Below, one piece after another: positions 1 to 8,913 of a DNA stretch of 32,037 nucleotides. The notes below the pieces were generated by a model. That model had not been told where the DNA came from and searched no databases. It saw only the letters and a program-made list of their open reading frames with translations. The stretch's first letter is position 1. Every line of letters starts with the position of its first letter. Source of the DNA: Candidatus Liptonbacteria bacterium. Its GTDB lineage: Bacteria > Patescibacteriota > Minisyncoccia > UBA6257 > 2-01-FULL-56-20. A program made the position numbers and the translations under genes. Location: NCBI GenBank assembly GCA_016204385.1, contig JACQKW010000009.1, forward strand, positions 1 to 32,037, given 5' to 3'.

Positions 1-18
1 GAGAGATATTGTCTTTCT

Positions 19-67
19 TACCCCTTCATCCGGTAGTAGAGCCGATGAAGGGGCGGATGAAGGGGTA
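19..67. repeat. Hairpin TACCCCTTCATCC / GGATGAAGGGGTA
   Basis: 13-bp perfect inverted arms (19-31, 55-67), with an additional GATGAAGGGG copy at 44-53. Confidence 0.7.
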
Positions 68-68
68 A

Positions 69-311
69 TTAGGCCGAATTTTTGATAAAATAGGTTCGTA
101 CCGAGTTGTAGTCATTCACCATAGATAGGACAAGGTCAGTTTCAGAAAAATTTTGATGGGCTTCCGCATAGGAAGCCCATTGATTTTGAGCCACGCCGCG
201 CGCTTCGCGCGATTTTAGTGTGAGGTTGCGAAAAGACGAAGCCGAAGATTTTTTGGAAGAAGATTTTTTTGGAGGGGAGGTCGGTAACGCAAGATATAAC
301 CCTTGCCCCAC
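69..311 (-). pseudogene. Vestigial recombinase C-terminal tail
   Basis: 80-aa ORF sharing its core with the C-terminus of the 6379-7974 recombinase; it lies in the left inverted repeat and lacks catalytic domains. Confidence 0.6.
117..227. repeat. Left copy of a 111-bp perfect inverted repeat bounding the recombinase/RM island
   Basis: 117-227 is the exact reverse complement of 7780-7890; weaker similarity extends inward to about 284 and 7733. Encodes the same C-terminal recombinase peptide NLTLKSREARGVAQNQWASYAEAHQNFSETDLVLSMV. Confidence 0.95.
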
Positions 312-367
312 CCTTCCCGTGCGCGGGTTATGAAAACTTTGCCGATTTTCAGATCGGCAAGCTCCCC

Positions 368-2158
368 TTATTCAGAATCAATACTAATTTTTAGAGAATC
401 ACTAATCCATTTAATAAGACTATTCAAGGCATTAAAATCCTTCGCCTCTATTTTTGTGAGTTTGGAAAGTTCGTCTTCAAAATGCCGAGCTATATTTAAT
501 TTTGATATTTCTTCTATCCCCAAGCTATTGTCTTTTATATATTCTTCAAGTTTTTCCATCACGCCACTCTTTGCGGTTGAACTGAAGTCCTTGCTTGGCT
601 TACTACAAACCCCGTCATCTACAAGCTCCTGAATATATGCGTTTACGGCAAGATTAAAATATTTACGCGGGAGTAAATCTTCAATAGTTAATGCGTCACT
701 ATTAAAATCACTGACTTCTTTCACTTTGGCCGCTTCTGTAAATTTAACGATTCCGTTCTTTGCCCTCTTGCCGGATTTGTCCGAATCTACGAGGACAACA
801 TAAGGTCGTTCCTCCGACTTAACAATACGACACATTGAGGGAGTGTTCGGTGCTCCGCCGGAATCAATGATTGAGAGAATATTTAAATCGGCTTTGATAA
901 ATCTGTTTTCGTTAAATGTTTTCAGAAGTGTTAGAAGGTATAATCTATCGGATGGCCCTTCTACAACTAAGTTGTTATCCGCATAATAAAAACTATCGGC
1001 TAACATCATACCTAAGGAGGCACGCAAGGATTTCCAGTTGTGAATGTATGGCTTCACATCAACCTGTGTTCCTTTCTCTTTGTCTTTACTAACTACCCGC
1101 ACTCTAAAGTTATTTAGGCGATTTATCATAAAGGGCGAATGCGTCGTATAAATCATCTGGTTAAACTCGGAGAGATTTTCAAGGTATAATAGCAAATCCT
1201 TTTGACCTCGCGGATGAAGAAATATTCCCGGCTCGTCAATCAAGAAAATAAAATCTTTCAAGTCTCCATCGTGATACTCCTTAAATTTTAAGATAAAAGA
1301 TAAGAAGAATAGAAAACCCCTACTACGAGTAGAAACATCCCCGTATGTGTTGAAATCTTCAATGTCTATATTTAAAAAGTTTCCATCATTACTCAAACTC
1401 AACTTAATCTCAATGTCGTCCTCTTTACCCTGAATCCAAAGTTTCTTTAACTGTTTAGTAAGCTCCTTTGCTCCATTTAATCTAAGTTGGCGGGCAACTG
1501 CTGTGTCTTCAAATATAGCGGCCTCTTTTGTATTCAATCCTGCGAGCTTCATCAAGCCGTTAGTTACATCGTTTGTTTTACCTGTAATTTCGGCCTTTGG
1601 AATCCTATGATTTAAGCGGTCTTCAAAAGTATCAAAGTAAAAAATATTTTTTTCTAATTTCTCTTGAAGAAAATCAACGGCGGCTTGCTCTTGGTCATCG
1701 CCCAGTCCTTCGGGGCTAATAACTGTATAGTAATTTTCTTTTCCATCGTGATAACTTATCTCCAACTCAACCGTCTTCCCTATGCTTACCGGCTTTCGTT
1801 GTTCTGTCTTCTCTGCTGGAATTTCGTCAGCAGAAGCGACCTCCGTTTTTTGCGTTTGACTATCGTCTGTTTTTTCCGAAGCGGCCAACTTTTCATTTAA
1901 AGCCTTTATGTCTTCGTCGGTAAGTGTAAATTCGTAAATGACACTTGTCTCATCAACTTTGTCAGCAATAGGATTCTTAGAAATACGCTTATCCGATTCC
2001 AGTATGGGAGTGGTGAAATCTAATAATTGAATTGCTTTCAGTAAATTAGTTTTTCCGTGTTCGTTCGCTCCAACAACACTTGTGAGATTTTTATCCACAG
2101 GGAAATCTGCCTCCGCGACAGATTTGTAATTTTTGATTTTTACCCTGTTTAGCTTCAT
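368..2158 (-). CDS. OLD-like ATP-dependent endonuclease (AAA ATPase with TOPRIM domain)
   Basis: N-terminal MKLNRVKIKNYKSVAEADFPV..VVGANEHGKTNLLKAI (Walker A), FLIDEPGIFLHPRGQ (Walker B/ABC type), C-terminal TOPRIM-like VVEGPSDR and VLVDSDKSG. Confidence 0.88.
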   Translation of the reverse strand: MKLNRVKIKNYKSVAEADFPVDKNLTSVVGANEHGKTNLLKAIQLLDFTTPILESDKRISKNPIADKVDETSVIYEFTLTDEDIKALNEKLAASEKTDDSQTQKTEVASADEIPAEKTEQRKPVSIGKTVELEISYHDGKENYYTVISPEGLGDDQEQAAVDFLQEKLEKNIFYFDTFEDRLNHRIPKAEITGKTNDVTNGLMKLAGLNTKEAAIFEDTAVARQLRLNGAKELTKQLKKLWIQGKEDDIEIKLSLSNDGNFLNIDIEDFNTYGDVSTRSRGFLFFLSFILKFKEYHDGDLKDFIFLIDEPGIFLHPRGQKDLLLYLENLSEFNQMIYTTHSPFMINRLNNFRVRVVSKDKEKGTQVDVKPYIHNWKSLRASLGMMLADSFYYADNNLVVEGPSDRLYLLTLLKTFNENRFIKADLNILSIIDSGGAPNTPSMCRIVKSEERPYVVLVDSDKSGKRAKNGIVKFTEAAKVKEVSDFNSDALTIEDLLPRKYFNLAVNAYIQELVDDGVCSKPSKDFSSTAKSGVMEKLEEYIKDNSLGIEEISKLNIARHFEDELSKLTKIEAKDFNALNSLIKWISDSLKISIDSE

Positions 2159-2176
2159 AAAGTCTTAATTGCTATA

Positions 2177-4450
2177 TCACAAAGCTCTTAGTTTCGTCAA
2201 AATTTCTTCCGTATTCCCTTTATGGACGAGGAAGAAGTGAGTTTTGCCTTTACCAAGCTCCTCCCATACTTTCCCAATCTCCACTTTGTAGGCGGTATCA
2301 TCGTTGCTTATCCGGTCTTCACCCTTCCATTCAAGGGCAACGATATTACCTTTTTTCGTCATAGCTACAAAGTCGGGATAGAACTTGCCGCGTCGCCAAC
2401 CTTGAATGTAGAACGGGTCTACCTTCTCGCGGTTTCGCACCCAAAAGTCTATGTTGTTCAACGCTCCGAGGTCAATTCGCTCTACAAAACCCCGTTCTTC
2501 GCCGTTTATCGCGTCCACCTTTTCGTAAAGGTTTTTGTTAAAGACTTTTGGCACGGGCGACTTTAAGGCGATAGTCGCCGGAAACGAATCAAACAGGCCG
2601 AGCTTAACTTCTCCATTCTTCAACAGGTCTTTGAAAACTTTTTGCGTATACGCTTCAAGTATTTCGTTGATGACGGCACTAAGGCGGTCGGCGAGTAAGT
2701 ATCTGTTCACCGACAGCTCGGCAAGTTTTCGTTTCTTTTTTATCTGCGTCTCAACGGCTTTTTGTATGAAGGCGGCCTTGTCGTCTTGATTAAGCATTGG
2801 GAAGCGGAGCTTTTTATCAAGCCACGACACCAACTCCTCTACGGAGTGATTGCCTTCAAGATATTGATACGGCAATGAAAGCTGTTTGCCTGTGAGCCAT
2901 TCGTCGTCTTCCGTTATGTCTATCGTTGCTTGCCCGTCAAAGTCGTAATGGATTTTGAAGTCAAAATCCGCGTTCTGCTTCACCAACTTGAAGTCCTCGC
3001 CCAAGAGGTCTTCAAACGATAGTTTATCTTTCCCGAACGCCATCATCGGCACTTTCAAATCTTTCTTGATTGCTTTCTTTGCTTCTAACGGGTCGGAGTA
3101 TCCGCTTTCTTCTGCGACGCTTACAAAGTCGCCCCTGCTGTATCCGTTGTCTTCAAGCCCCTTGATGACTTTGCTTGCCGCGTCGTTGAAATCCTCCGAA
3201 GAAGCAAACACATAACTGCGGTTCATCGCTTCGTCGTCCTTACGCTTCGCGTTCGGCATACGAAGCACGCGACCGATGATTTGCTCCACCGCAACTTTCG
3301 CTCCCAAGTTCGCTACGGAGATAAGCACATAAGCGAAGGCACAATCCCAACCTTCCGCCAGCGCGTTTACTGTGAGAATGTATCGCACTTCGCACTTCTT
3401 GGAGAACAAATCAATGCCTTCCAGTTCGTCCGCTTCGGAAGTCTTAATCTTGATTTGCTCCTCCGGTATCTTCGCTTCAAGAAGCATTTGTTTGAGTTGC
3501 TCTACTGTTATCGTCTGTTTAACTTTGCTTTTCGGTTGGGCTTGGAGCAGGGCGATGGGGCGGATGTATTCTCCCTTCAATTTTTTCGCCCGCTTTTCAA
3601 GCTCCTCTCGCTTTGTTATCCCGTCGGCGACTACCTGTTCCCATTGTCGGCGGTTCGCAAGAACAATCGGAATCTTTACCATTTCTTCAAGTTTCAATTC
3701 GGAAGCACTCGTATTTACGAGAACATTACTGCCGTCTCGCGGTGTAGCCGTAAACTCTATGATGAACGACGGCCGGAGGTCGGAGAGAAACTGAATGGAC
3801 AAGTCCGTTTGTGTATGATGGCCTTCGTCTATAACGATAAGCGGGTTATGCTTGCGAATGACATTCGCAAGAGAGTTTACGACCGTCTTTGCTTTATCCT
3901 TTTCAAGAGCCGAGTCGTCTTTCAGGTTTTGAAAATGCTCCATCAGCGACCCGTTCTCTTTGTAGACTTTGTATTTGTTTTGGATTTTTGCGTCCTTTCG
4001 GAAGGCGTCCAAACTCGCCACAATAATACAAAGGTTATTCCTTACATCTTCGGGCGTAATGGTAAGAGCTTCTTCATTTGAGAACACCTTGAACTTCGTA
4101 TCAAAAGAATCGTTCAGCATTTCGTAGTGAAAGTCCTTCAAGTCGCGAAACTTTTTGAGTGTTTGCGTCTTGATGGAATCGGACGGCACGAACCACATCA
4201 CAATACCCGTGTCCATTTTGTGTTGGAGAGCGGTAGACATTATCCGCTCAATCGCTTTACACCCTACAAGCGTCTTGCCGCCTCCGGTTGGTATGCGGAT
4301 ACACACAAAAGGCACATCGCCGAACCATTCAGCGTTATATTTTTCTTCGGCCAATTCATAAAACGCGAGTTTCGGCTTTTGCTTTTTGAGCAACGCCAAA
4401 AAATCGTCCAGTGTTTCTATCGCGTTTTCTTGGTATCGTTTCAGTTTCAT
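2177..4450 (-). CDS. Type III restriction enzyme Res subunit-like helicase/nuclease
   Basis: PTGGGKTLVG (Walker A), VIDEGHH (DExH), FTATPRDG, QIIGRVLRMP, C-terminal PD-(D/E)XK-like FYPDFVAMTKKGNIVALEWKGED. Confidence 0.92.
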   Translation of the reverse strand: MKLKRYQENAIETLDDFLALLKKQKPKLAFYELAEEKYNAEWFGDVPFVCIRIPTGGGKTLVGCKAIERIMSTALQHKMDTGIVMWFVPSDSIKTQTLKKFRDLKDFHYEMLNDSFDTKFKVFSNEEALTITPEDVRNNLCIIVASLDAFRKDAKIQNKYKVYKENGSLMEHFQNLKDDSALEKDKAKTVVNSLANVIRKHNPLIVIDEGHHTQTDLSIQFLSDLRPSFIIEFTATPRDGSNVLVNTSASELKLEEMVKIPIVLANRRQWEQVVADGITKREELEKRAKKLKGEYIRPIALLQAQPKSKVKQTITVEQLKQMLLEAKIPEEQIKIKTSEADELEGIDLFSKKCEVRYILTVNALAEGWDCAFAYVLISVANLGAKVAVEQIIGRVLRMPNAKRKDDEAMNRSYVFASSEDFNDAASKVIKGLEDNGYSRGDFVSVAEESGYSDPLEAKKAIKKDLKVPMMAFGKDKLSFEDLLGEDFKLVKQNADFDFKIHYDFDGQATIDITEDDEWLTGKQLSLPYQYLEGNHSVEELVSWLDKKLRFPMLNQDDKAAFIQKAVETQIKKKRKLAELSVNRYLLADRLSAVINEILEAYTQKVFKDLLKNGEVKLGLFDSFPATIALKSPVPKVFNKNLYEKVDAINGEERGFVERIDLGALNNIDFWVRNREKVDPFYIQGWRRGKFYPDFVAMTKKGNIVALEWKGEDRISNDDTAYKVEIGKVWEELGKGKTHFFLVHKGNTEEILTKLRAL

Positions 4451-4451
4451 A

Positions 4452-6092
4452 TTAGTAGACTTTTATTTCGTATGGAATTTGTTTGAAGACGACGCCCTTT
4501 TCTCTTAATTCGTCCTCATCTATCAAACAGCGATCCGCGTATACTACGGCGGGCTGTTTGATTTTCAGTTTAGTCAAAGCGGCACGGGTAAGGTCATTCT
4601 TTCCCTTGCCCTCGTAGAGCAGGTAGTATGCCGTGCCGCCGCTAACTCCCACAAGCGGTGATTTTATATTCTTCTTCTCCGCATTTGTTTGCGTTTCGGT
4701 GAAGTAAATATAAGTAGCGAGTTCCGTATACGAACATCGCTCGTTGATTTGTCCCTTCTCATTGAAAAGCGGCTTGGCGAGTTCGCAAAACTCAAAGCCA
4801 TCTTCATACCCATATTTCTTGATAGCTCTTTTTATGCGTTCAGCAGTGATATTCTTCGCAACTCTATCTTCCATCTCTACCATTATAAACTTCCTATTCC
4901 CTCCGTCTTTTTTATTTAAATCCAAAACCGCGTGTCCGGTTGTTCCCGACCCAGAAAAAGAATCAAGAATAATAGAGTTTCTTGTGTTGGATACAGCCCT
5001 TATCAAATACTGAATTAGCGAGATTGGTTTAGGGTAAGCGAACTCTGCTGACGCGCCAAATATACCTCTCAAATCTTTTTTAGCAACATCGTTTGAATAC
5101 TGGGAATCCGTTAAATCAAGCGTGCTTAGTTTCTTAGTGCGGCCAATAGGAATAATTTGGTATGAACCATTAACTTTCTCAATAACTACCTTATAGTAGG
5201 TTTTTGTGTAAATCCTCGGCTCGCCATTTTTACCTTTTTTAACAACAAGAAAGCCGTTCTTATGACCGAAGTTTACCAACTCCTTACTCCATCTCCACGC
5301 CCAATCAGAAGACCTGTGATTTCCAGCTTTTCGTGAGAGAAATTTATCTTTTCTACCTCCGGGGTAATATCGCTTTCCATCAAGCGTTAGTTCATAGTCT
5401 AAAGATTTGCTGTATGACAAGCTATCATAATCAAGAGTTTGTGATAACGCAAAAGAACCTCTTTCTTTGAAGAATTCGTCTTTGTATTTGTATGCCTTAT
5501 CATCAATCGCAAGCGAGGCAAAGACGACGGACTTCTTGTTTTTCGCGAAAACTAATACATAGTCGTTGTTTGCTGAAACAGCGTCAGTTGTCTTACCTGC
5601 TGACTTTGTTCTGCGAGGGAAACTAACAACGAAATTGCCAATTCCAAATATCTCATCCATCAAACTTCGCAAATTACAGTGTTCATTGTCGTCAATAGAA
5701 ATAAAGATTACTCCATTTTCTGTGAGCAAATCCCTTAGTAGTCTAAGTCGCGGATACATCATACAAAGCCACTTATCATGGCGAGTTAAATCTTCGCCTT
5801 CACGGCCAACAACTTTTTTAATCCATTCTTGAATTTTTGGAGAATTAACCTTGTCGTTGTAGACCCAACCTTCGTTGCCCGTGTTGTAGGGCGGGTCAAT
5901 ATAGATACATTTCACTTTGCCCTTATAGAACGGCATAAGTGCTTTGAGTGCTTCAAGATTGTCGCCGTGAATAACGAGGTTTTTTGATTCTTTGCCGACA
6001 GAAGCACTCGGCACTTTATGGAGCAATTTAAAAGGCACTTCTCTGTCGTGATTTACTACCGCGTCTTTTCCTATCCAATTAAGTGAAGCCAT
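4452..6092 (-). CDS. Type III DNA adenine methyltransferase Mod subunit
   Basis: IYIDPPYNTGNEGWVYND (DPPY motif IV) precedes LDSFSGSGTTGHAVL (motif I), the beta-class order of type III Mod; nearly contiguous with Res. Confidence 0.93.
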   Translation of the reverse strand: MASLNWIGKDAVVNHDREVPFKLLHKVPSASVGKESKNLVIHGDNLEALKALMPFYKGKVKCIYIDPPYNTGNEGWVYNDKVNSPKIQEWIKKVVGREGEDLTRHDKWLCMMYPRLRLLRDLLTENGVIFISIDDNEHCNLRSLMDEIFGIGNFVVSFPRRTKSAGKTTDAVSANNDYVLVFAKNKKSVVFASLAIDDKAYKYKDEFFKERGSFALSQTLDYDSLSYSKSLDYELTLDGKRYYPGGRKDKFLSRKAGNHRSSDWAWRWSKELVNFGHKNGFLVVKKGKNGEPRIYTKTYYKVVIEKVNGSYQIIPIGRTKKLSTLDLTDSQYSNDVAKKDLRGIFGASAEFAYPKPISLIQYLIRAVSNTRNSIILDSFSGSGTTGHAVLDLNKKDGGNRKFIMVEMEDRVAKNITAERIKRAIKKYGYEDGFEFCELAKPLFNEKGQINERCSYTELATYIYFTETQTNAEKKNIKSPLVGVSGGTAYYLLYEGKGKNDLTRAALTKLKIKQPAVVYADRCLIDEDELREKGVVFKQIPYEIKVY

Positions 6093-6094
6093 AT

Positions 6095-6292
6095 TTATTT
6101 CGTTAAATCGTCAATGCTCACGCCCAACGCCTTTGCGATTTTTTGAGCCGTCTCAATAGTCGGGTTGGGGCTTTCGTCAGTTTCAATCTTGACGATAGTT
6201 TGAAGCGACAAATCGGCAAGTTTAGATAACTTGTCTTGAGAAATATCTTTCTCTTTGCGTAAGCGTTTTATGTTTTTGCCTATTGTGGACAT
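6095..6292 (-). CDS. XRE-family helix-turn-helix regulator
   Basis: IKRLRKEKDISQDKLSKLADLSLQTIVKIETDESPNPTIETAQKIAKALGV; 2 bp upstream of mod and divergent from the recombinase. Confidence 0.92.
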   Translation of the reverse strand: MSTIGKNIKRLRKEKDISQDKLSKLADLSLQTIVKIETDESPNPTIETAQKIAKALGVSIDDLTK

Positions 6293-6378
6293 ATTATACT
6301 ATAATATAAGTATTGTGCTATAATAGCGTTATCACTTATACCGCAATATTAGCAAATAAAACGCCTTTCATCAATTCT
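6293..6378. promoter_or_regulatory. Divergent promoter region between XRE regulator and recombinase
   Basis: AT-rich tattatactataatataagtattgtgctataatagcg with several TATAAT-like boxes on both strands. Confidence 0.55.
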
Positions 6379-7974
6379 ATGACTAACTATTTCCTTTACG
6401 CCCGCAAAAGCACCGATGTTGAAGACAAGCAAGTCCGGTCTATTGAGGACCAGCTTGCCGTCTTGCGGGCGTTAGCGAAAGAGCAGGGACTAAACATAGT
6501 TACGGAGTTTATTGAAAAGCAATCGGCAAAAATGCCCGGCCGCCCAATCTTCAACGAGATGATGGAACGGATACAGAAGGGTGAAGCGCAGGGCATTGTT
6601 TGTTGGAAACTTGACCGCTTGGCTCGCAATCCGGTGGACGGCGGGCAGATAAGTTGGCTCTTACAACGCGGCGGTATTTCGCATATCCAAACTCACGACC
6701 GGAGCTATAAGCCGACAGACAATATCTTGATGATGAGCGTGGAGTTCGGAATGGCTAACCAATACATTCTTGATTTAAGCGCGAATACCAAGCGCGGACT
6801 TCACGAAAAAGCGCGGCGCGGAGAGTTTCCAAGCGTCGCTCCAATCGGTTATCTCAATAACCCCCGAACCAAGAGAATTGATGTTGATAGAAAGAAAGCT
6901 CCGATTATACGGGCGGCGTATGAGCGATACGCCGAGAATAAATCTCGTTTGGAGGATATATCTATGTTTCTATACGAACGGGGCATACGGACTAAAAAAA
7001 TTAAGCGTTGGAATAGCAAAGGTGAGAAGCTAATCAAAAAAGATACGATAAAGGAAATTCTTACGAATACCTTTTACTACGGCGACTACCAATACGGCGG
7101 AGAAATATACCACGGCATACATACGCCGATTGTTTCAAAGCAGTTGTTTGACCGCGTTCAAGAAGTCATAAAACTACGCGGGAGAGGACAAAAAGCAATC
7201 AAAGACCCGCAAGTCCTTTGCGGACTTTTGAAATGCGGCGAGTGCGGTTGCGGTATTACCGCCGAAGCGATAACGAAACGGCAGAAAAACGGCAATGTCC
7301 ACCGCTATATTTATTATCGGTGTACCAAGAAGAAAGGGAGTTGCTCACAACCCTATATCCGAGAAGAAGAACTAAGCGGGCAGTTATCCAATCTGCTTGC
7401 CCGCTTTGTGCTTCCCAAAGAATACGCCAAAGCTATGTTGCTTATGGCCGACAAAGACGAGAAGGAAACCCAAAGCGTGGCGTCGGCGTCCGTCCAAGAA
7501 CTGCGGGCAAGGGTGGCCGAGATAGACGGCGGAGTGAGCCGTCTTACCGACCTCTATATTGAACAGGACATAGACCGCGACGCTTACCTTTTGAGGAAGC
7601 GTGCGCTTATGTCCGACCGGAAGACGACGGAAGAACAGGTTGCCCGTCTTGAACGGGACGCCACGAGTTGGCTCCAACCTATGAGAGAGTGGATAAACGA
7701 CGCCTCAATGCTTGAAGAAATACAAAAAAATTCCGACCTCCCCTCCAAAAAAATCTCCCTCCAAAAAATCTTCGGCTCCAACCTCACACTAAAATCGCGC
7801 GAAGCGCGCGGCGTGGCTCAAAATCAATGGGCTTCCTATGCGGAAGCCCATCAAAATTTTTCTGAAACTGACCTTGTCCTATCTATGGTGCCCCCGGAGG
7901 GATTCGAACCCCCAACGACTGCTTCGAAGGCAGTAGTGATATCCATTTCACCACGAGGGCGTCTCGATCGCTAA
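6379..7974 (+). CDS. Large serine recombinase (resolvase + recombinase + zinc ribbon)
   Basis: MTNYFLYARKSTDVEDKQVRSIEDQL, CWKLDRLARNPVDGG, zinc ribbon CGLLKCGECGCGIT..YYRCTKKKGSC, coiled-coil C-terminus. Upstream in-frame TTG at 6313 is possible. The ORF runs through the antisense of tRNA-Arg. Confidence 0.94.
   Translation: MTNYFLYARKSTDVEDKQVRSIEDQLAVLRALAKEQGLNIVTEFIEKQSAKMPGRPIFNEMMERIQKGEAQGIVCWKLDRLARNPVDGGQISWLLQRGGISHIQTHDRSYKPTDNILMMSVEFGMANQYILDLSANTKRGLHEKARRGEFPSVAPIGYLNNPRTKRIDVDRKKAPIIRAAYERYAENKSRLEDISMFLYERGIRTKKIKRWNSKGEKLIKKDTIKEILTNTFYYGDYQYGGEIYHGIHTPIVSKQLFDRVQEVIKLRGRGQKAIKDPQVLCGLLKCGECGCGITAEAITKRQKNGNVHRYIYYRCTKKKGSCSQPYIREEELSGQLSNLLARFVLPKEYAKAMLLMADKDEKETQSVASASVQELRARVAEIDGGVSRLTDLYIEQDIDRDAYLLRKRALMSDRKTTEEQVARLERDATSWLQPMREWINDASMLEEIQKNSDLPSKKISLQKIFGSNLTLKSREARGVAQNQWASYAEAHQNFSETDLVLSMVPPEGFEPPTTASKAVVISISPRGRLDR
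7780..7890. repeat. Right copy of the 111-bp perfect inverted repeat, ending in the tRNA-Arg 3' CACCA
   Basis: Exact reverse complement of 117-227. Confidence 0.95.
7827..7851. terminator. Perfect hairpin ATGGGCTTCC-TATGC-GGAAGCCCAT inside the repeat
   Basis: 10-bp perfect stem followed by CAAAATTTTT; also present inverted at 156-180. Confidence 0.55.
7886..7960 (-). tRNA. tRNA-Arg (anticodon TCG), CCA encoded
   Basis: Reverse complement GCCCTCGTGGTGAAATGGATATCACTACTGCCTTCGAAGCAGTCGTTGGGGGTTCGAATCCCTCCGGGGGCACCA folds as a cloverleaf; loop CTTCGAA gives anticodon TCG. Confidence 0.93.
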
Positions 7975-8041
7975 GATTTTATCGCAACCCTCTTATTTGT
8001 CCAATGGAACGTGCCGCGCGAGTGTAGTAAAATGAATCGTG

Positions 8042-8683
8042 ATGAACGATGCAGTATTCCTTGTGTTCCAGCTCGCGGTGCTTCTTTTCTCCGTGATGAT
8101 CCACGAGATCTCGCACGGATATGTAGCGGAGAAGCTTGGCGACCCGACCGCGCGGCTTATGGGGCGGCTGACTTTGAATCCAATGAAGCACTTGGATCCC
8201 GTTGGCTCGATACTTGTTCCTATTTTTCTCTACCTCTCAACCCAAGGGACATTCGTGTTCGCATGGGCAAAACCGGTGCCGTACAACCCCTCGCGGCTCA
8301 AGGATCCGAGGAGCGCCGCGGGGAAGATCGCCTTCGCGGGGCCGCTCGCCAACCTGTTTCTTGCCGTCGTCTTCGGAGTTTTTTTGCGTATCGGAGACGT
8401 GTTCGGGTTTGCGTCGGCGCCGCTTCTCCCGCTTTTCTTCGGCACGATCGTATACCTGAACATTCTGCTTGCGGTGTTCAACTTAGTGCCCATCCCTCCG
8501 CTCGACGGCTCCAAGGTCCTTTTTGCCGCGCTCCCGCCCACCGAGTCTAATTTTAAGCTCATGAATTTCCTTGAGCGTTACGGGTTCTTCCTTGTTTTGT
8601 TTTTCATTTTTTTCGCGTTCGATCTCATCATCCCCATCATTCGCGCGCTCTTCATCCTCATCGCCGGCAAGCCGTTTTTTTAA
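8042..8683 (+). CDS. Site-2 protease family (M50) membrane metalloprotease
   Basis: HEISHGYVAEKLGDPTARLMGRLTLNPMKHLDPVGSILVP (HExxH) and NLVPIPPLDGSKVL; several TM segments. ATG at 8042, alternative GTG at 8039. Confidence 0.92.
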   Translation: MNDAVFLVFQLAVLLFSVMIHEISHGYVAEKLGDPTARLMGRLTLNPMKHLDPVGSILVPIFLYLSTQGTFVFAWAKPVPYNPSRLKDPRSAAGKIAFAGPLANLFLAVVFGVFLRIGDVFGFASAPLLPLFFGTIVYLNILLAVFNLVPIPPLDGSKVLFAALPPTESNFKLMNFLERYGFFLVLFFIFFAFDLIIPIIRALFILIAGKPFF

Positions 8684-8688
8684 AATGG

Positions 8689-8821
8689 ATTGACGCGTCG
8701 TTCCGCATTGCGCGGAACTCCTTAAAACCCAGCGGTTTTAACCCGCTCATCCGCCGGTTGGCGGATTCGCTTTTCCGCCACGGGAAAACTCCCATTTTCC
8801 CGACCCCTTTCTCGCGTCAAT
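8689..8821. repeat. Multi-hairpin palindromic cluster with closing stem
   Basis: ATTGACGCG (8689-8697)/CGCGTCAAT (8813-8821) encloses GTTCCGC/GCGGAAC, TTAAAACC/GGTTTTAA, ATCCGCC/GGCGGAT, CGGGAAAA/TTTTCCCG. Confidence 0.8.
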
Positions 8822-8850
8822 GTGCGCACTCTCAATCAATAATTAACGAT

Positions 8851-8913
8851 ATGCCACGCGAGTACCCACTGGAAAAAGTTGGTAACATAGGGATTATCGC
8901 TCATATTGACGCG
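8851..8913 (+). pseudogene. Truncated fusA 5'-end remnant
   Basis: Encodes [21 protein letters not shown], matching the fusA start at 10139 ([21 protein letters not shown]), then diverges. Confidence 0.88.

Noticed and set aside
2222-4486. Several plus-strand ORFs (2222-2566, 3281-4081, 4127-4486 etc.)
   Set aside because: They lie antisense to the strongly supported res gene and lack recognisable domains; likely shadow ORFs.
8011-8550. 179-aa plus-strand ORF overlapping the M50 protease gene
   Set aside because: Alternative frame of a convincing membrane protease; low-complexity Arg/Ala composition.
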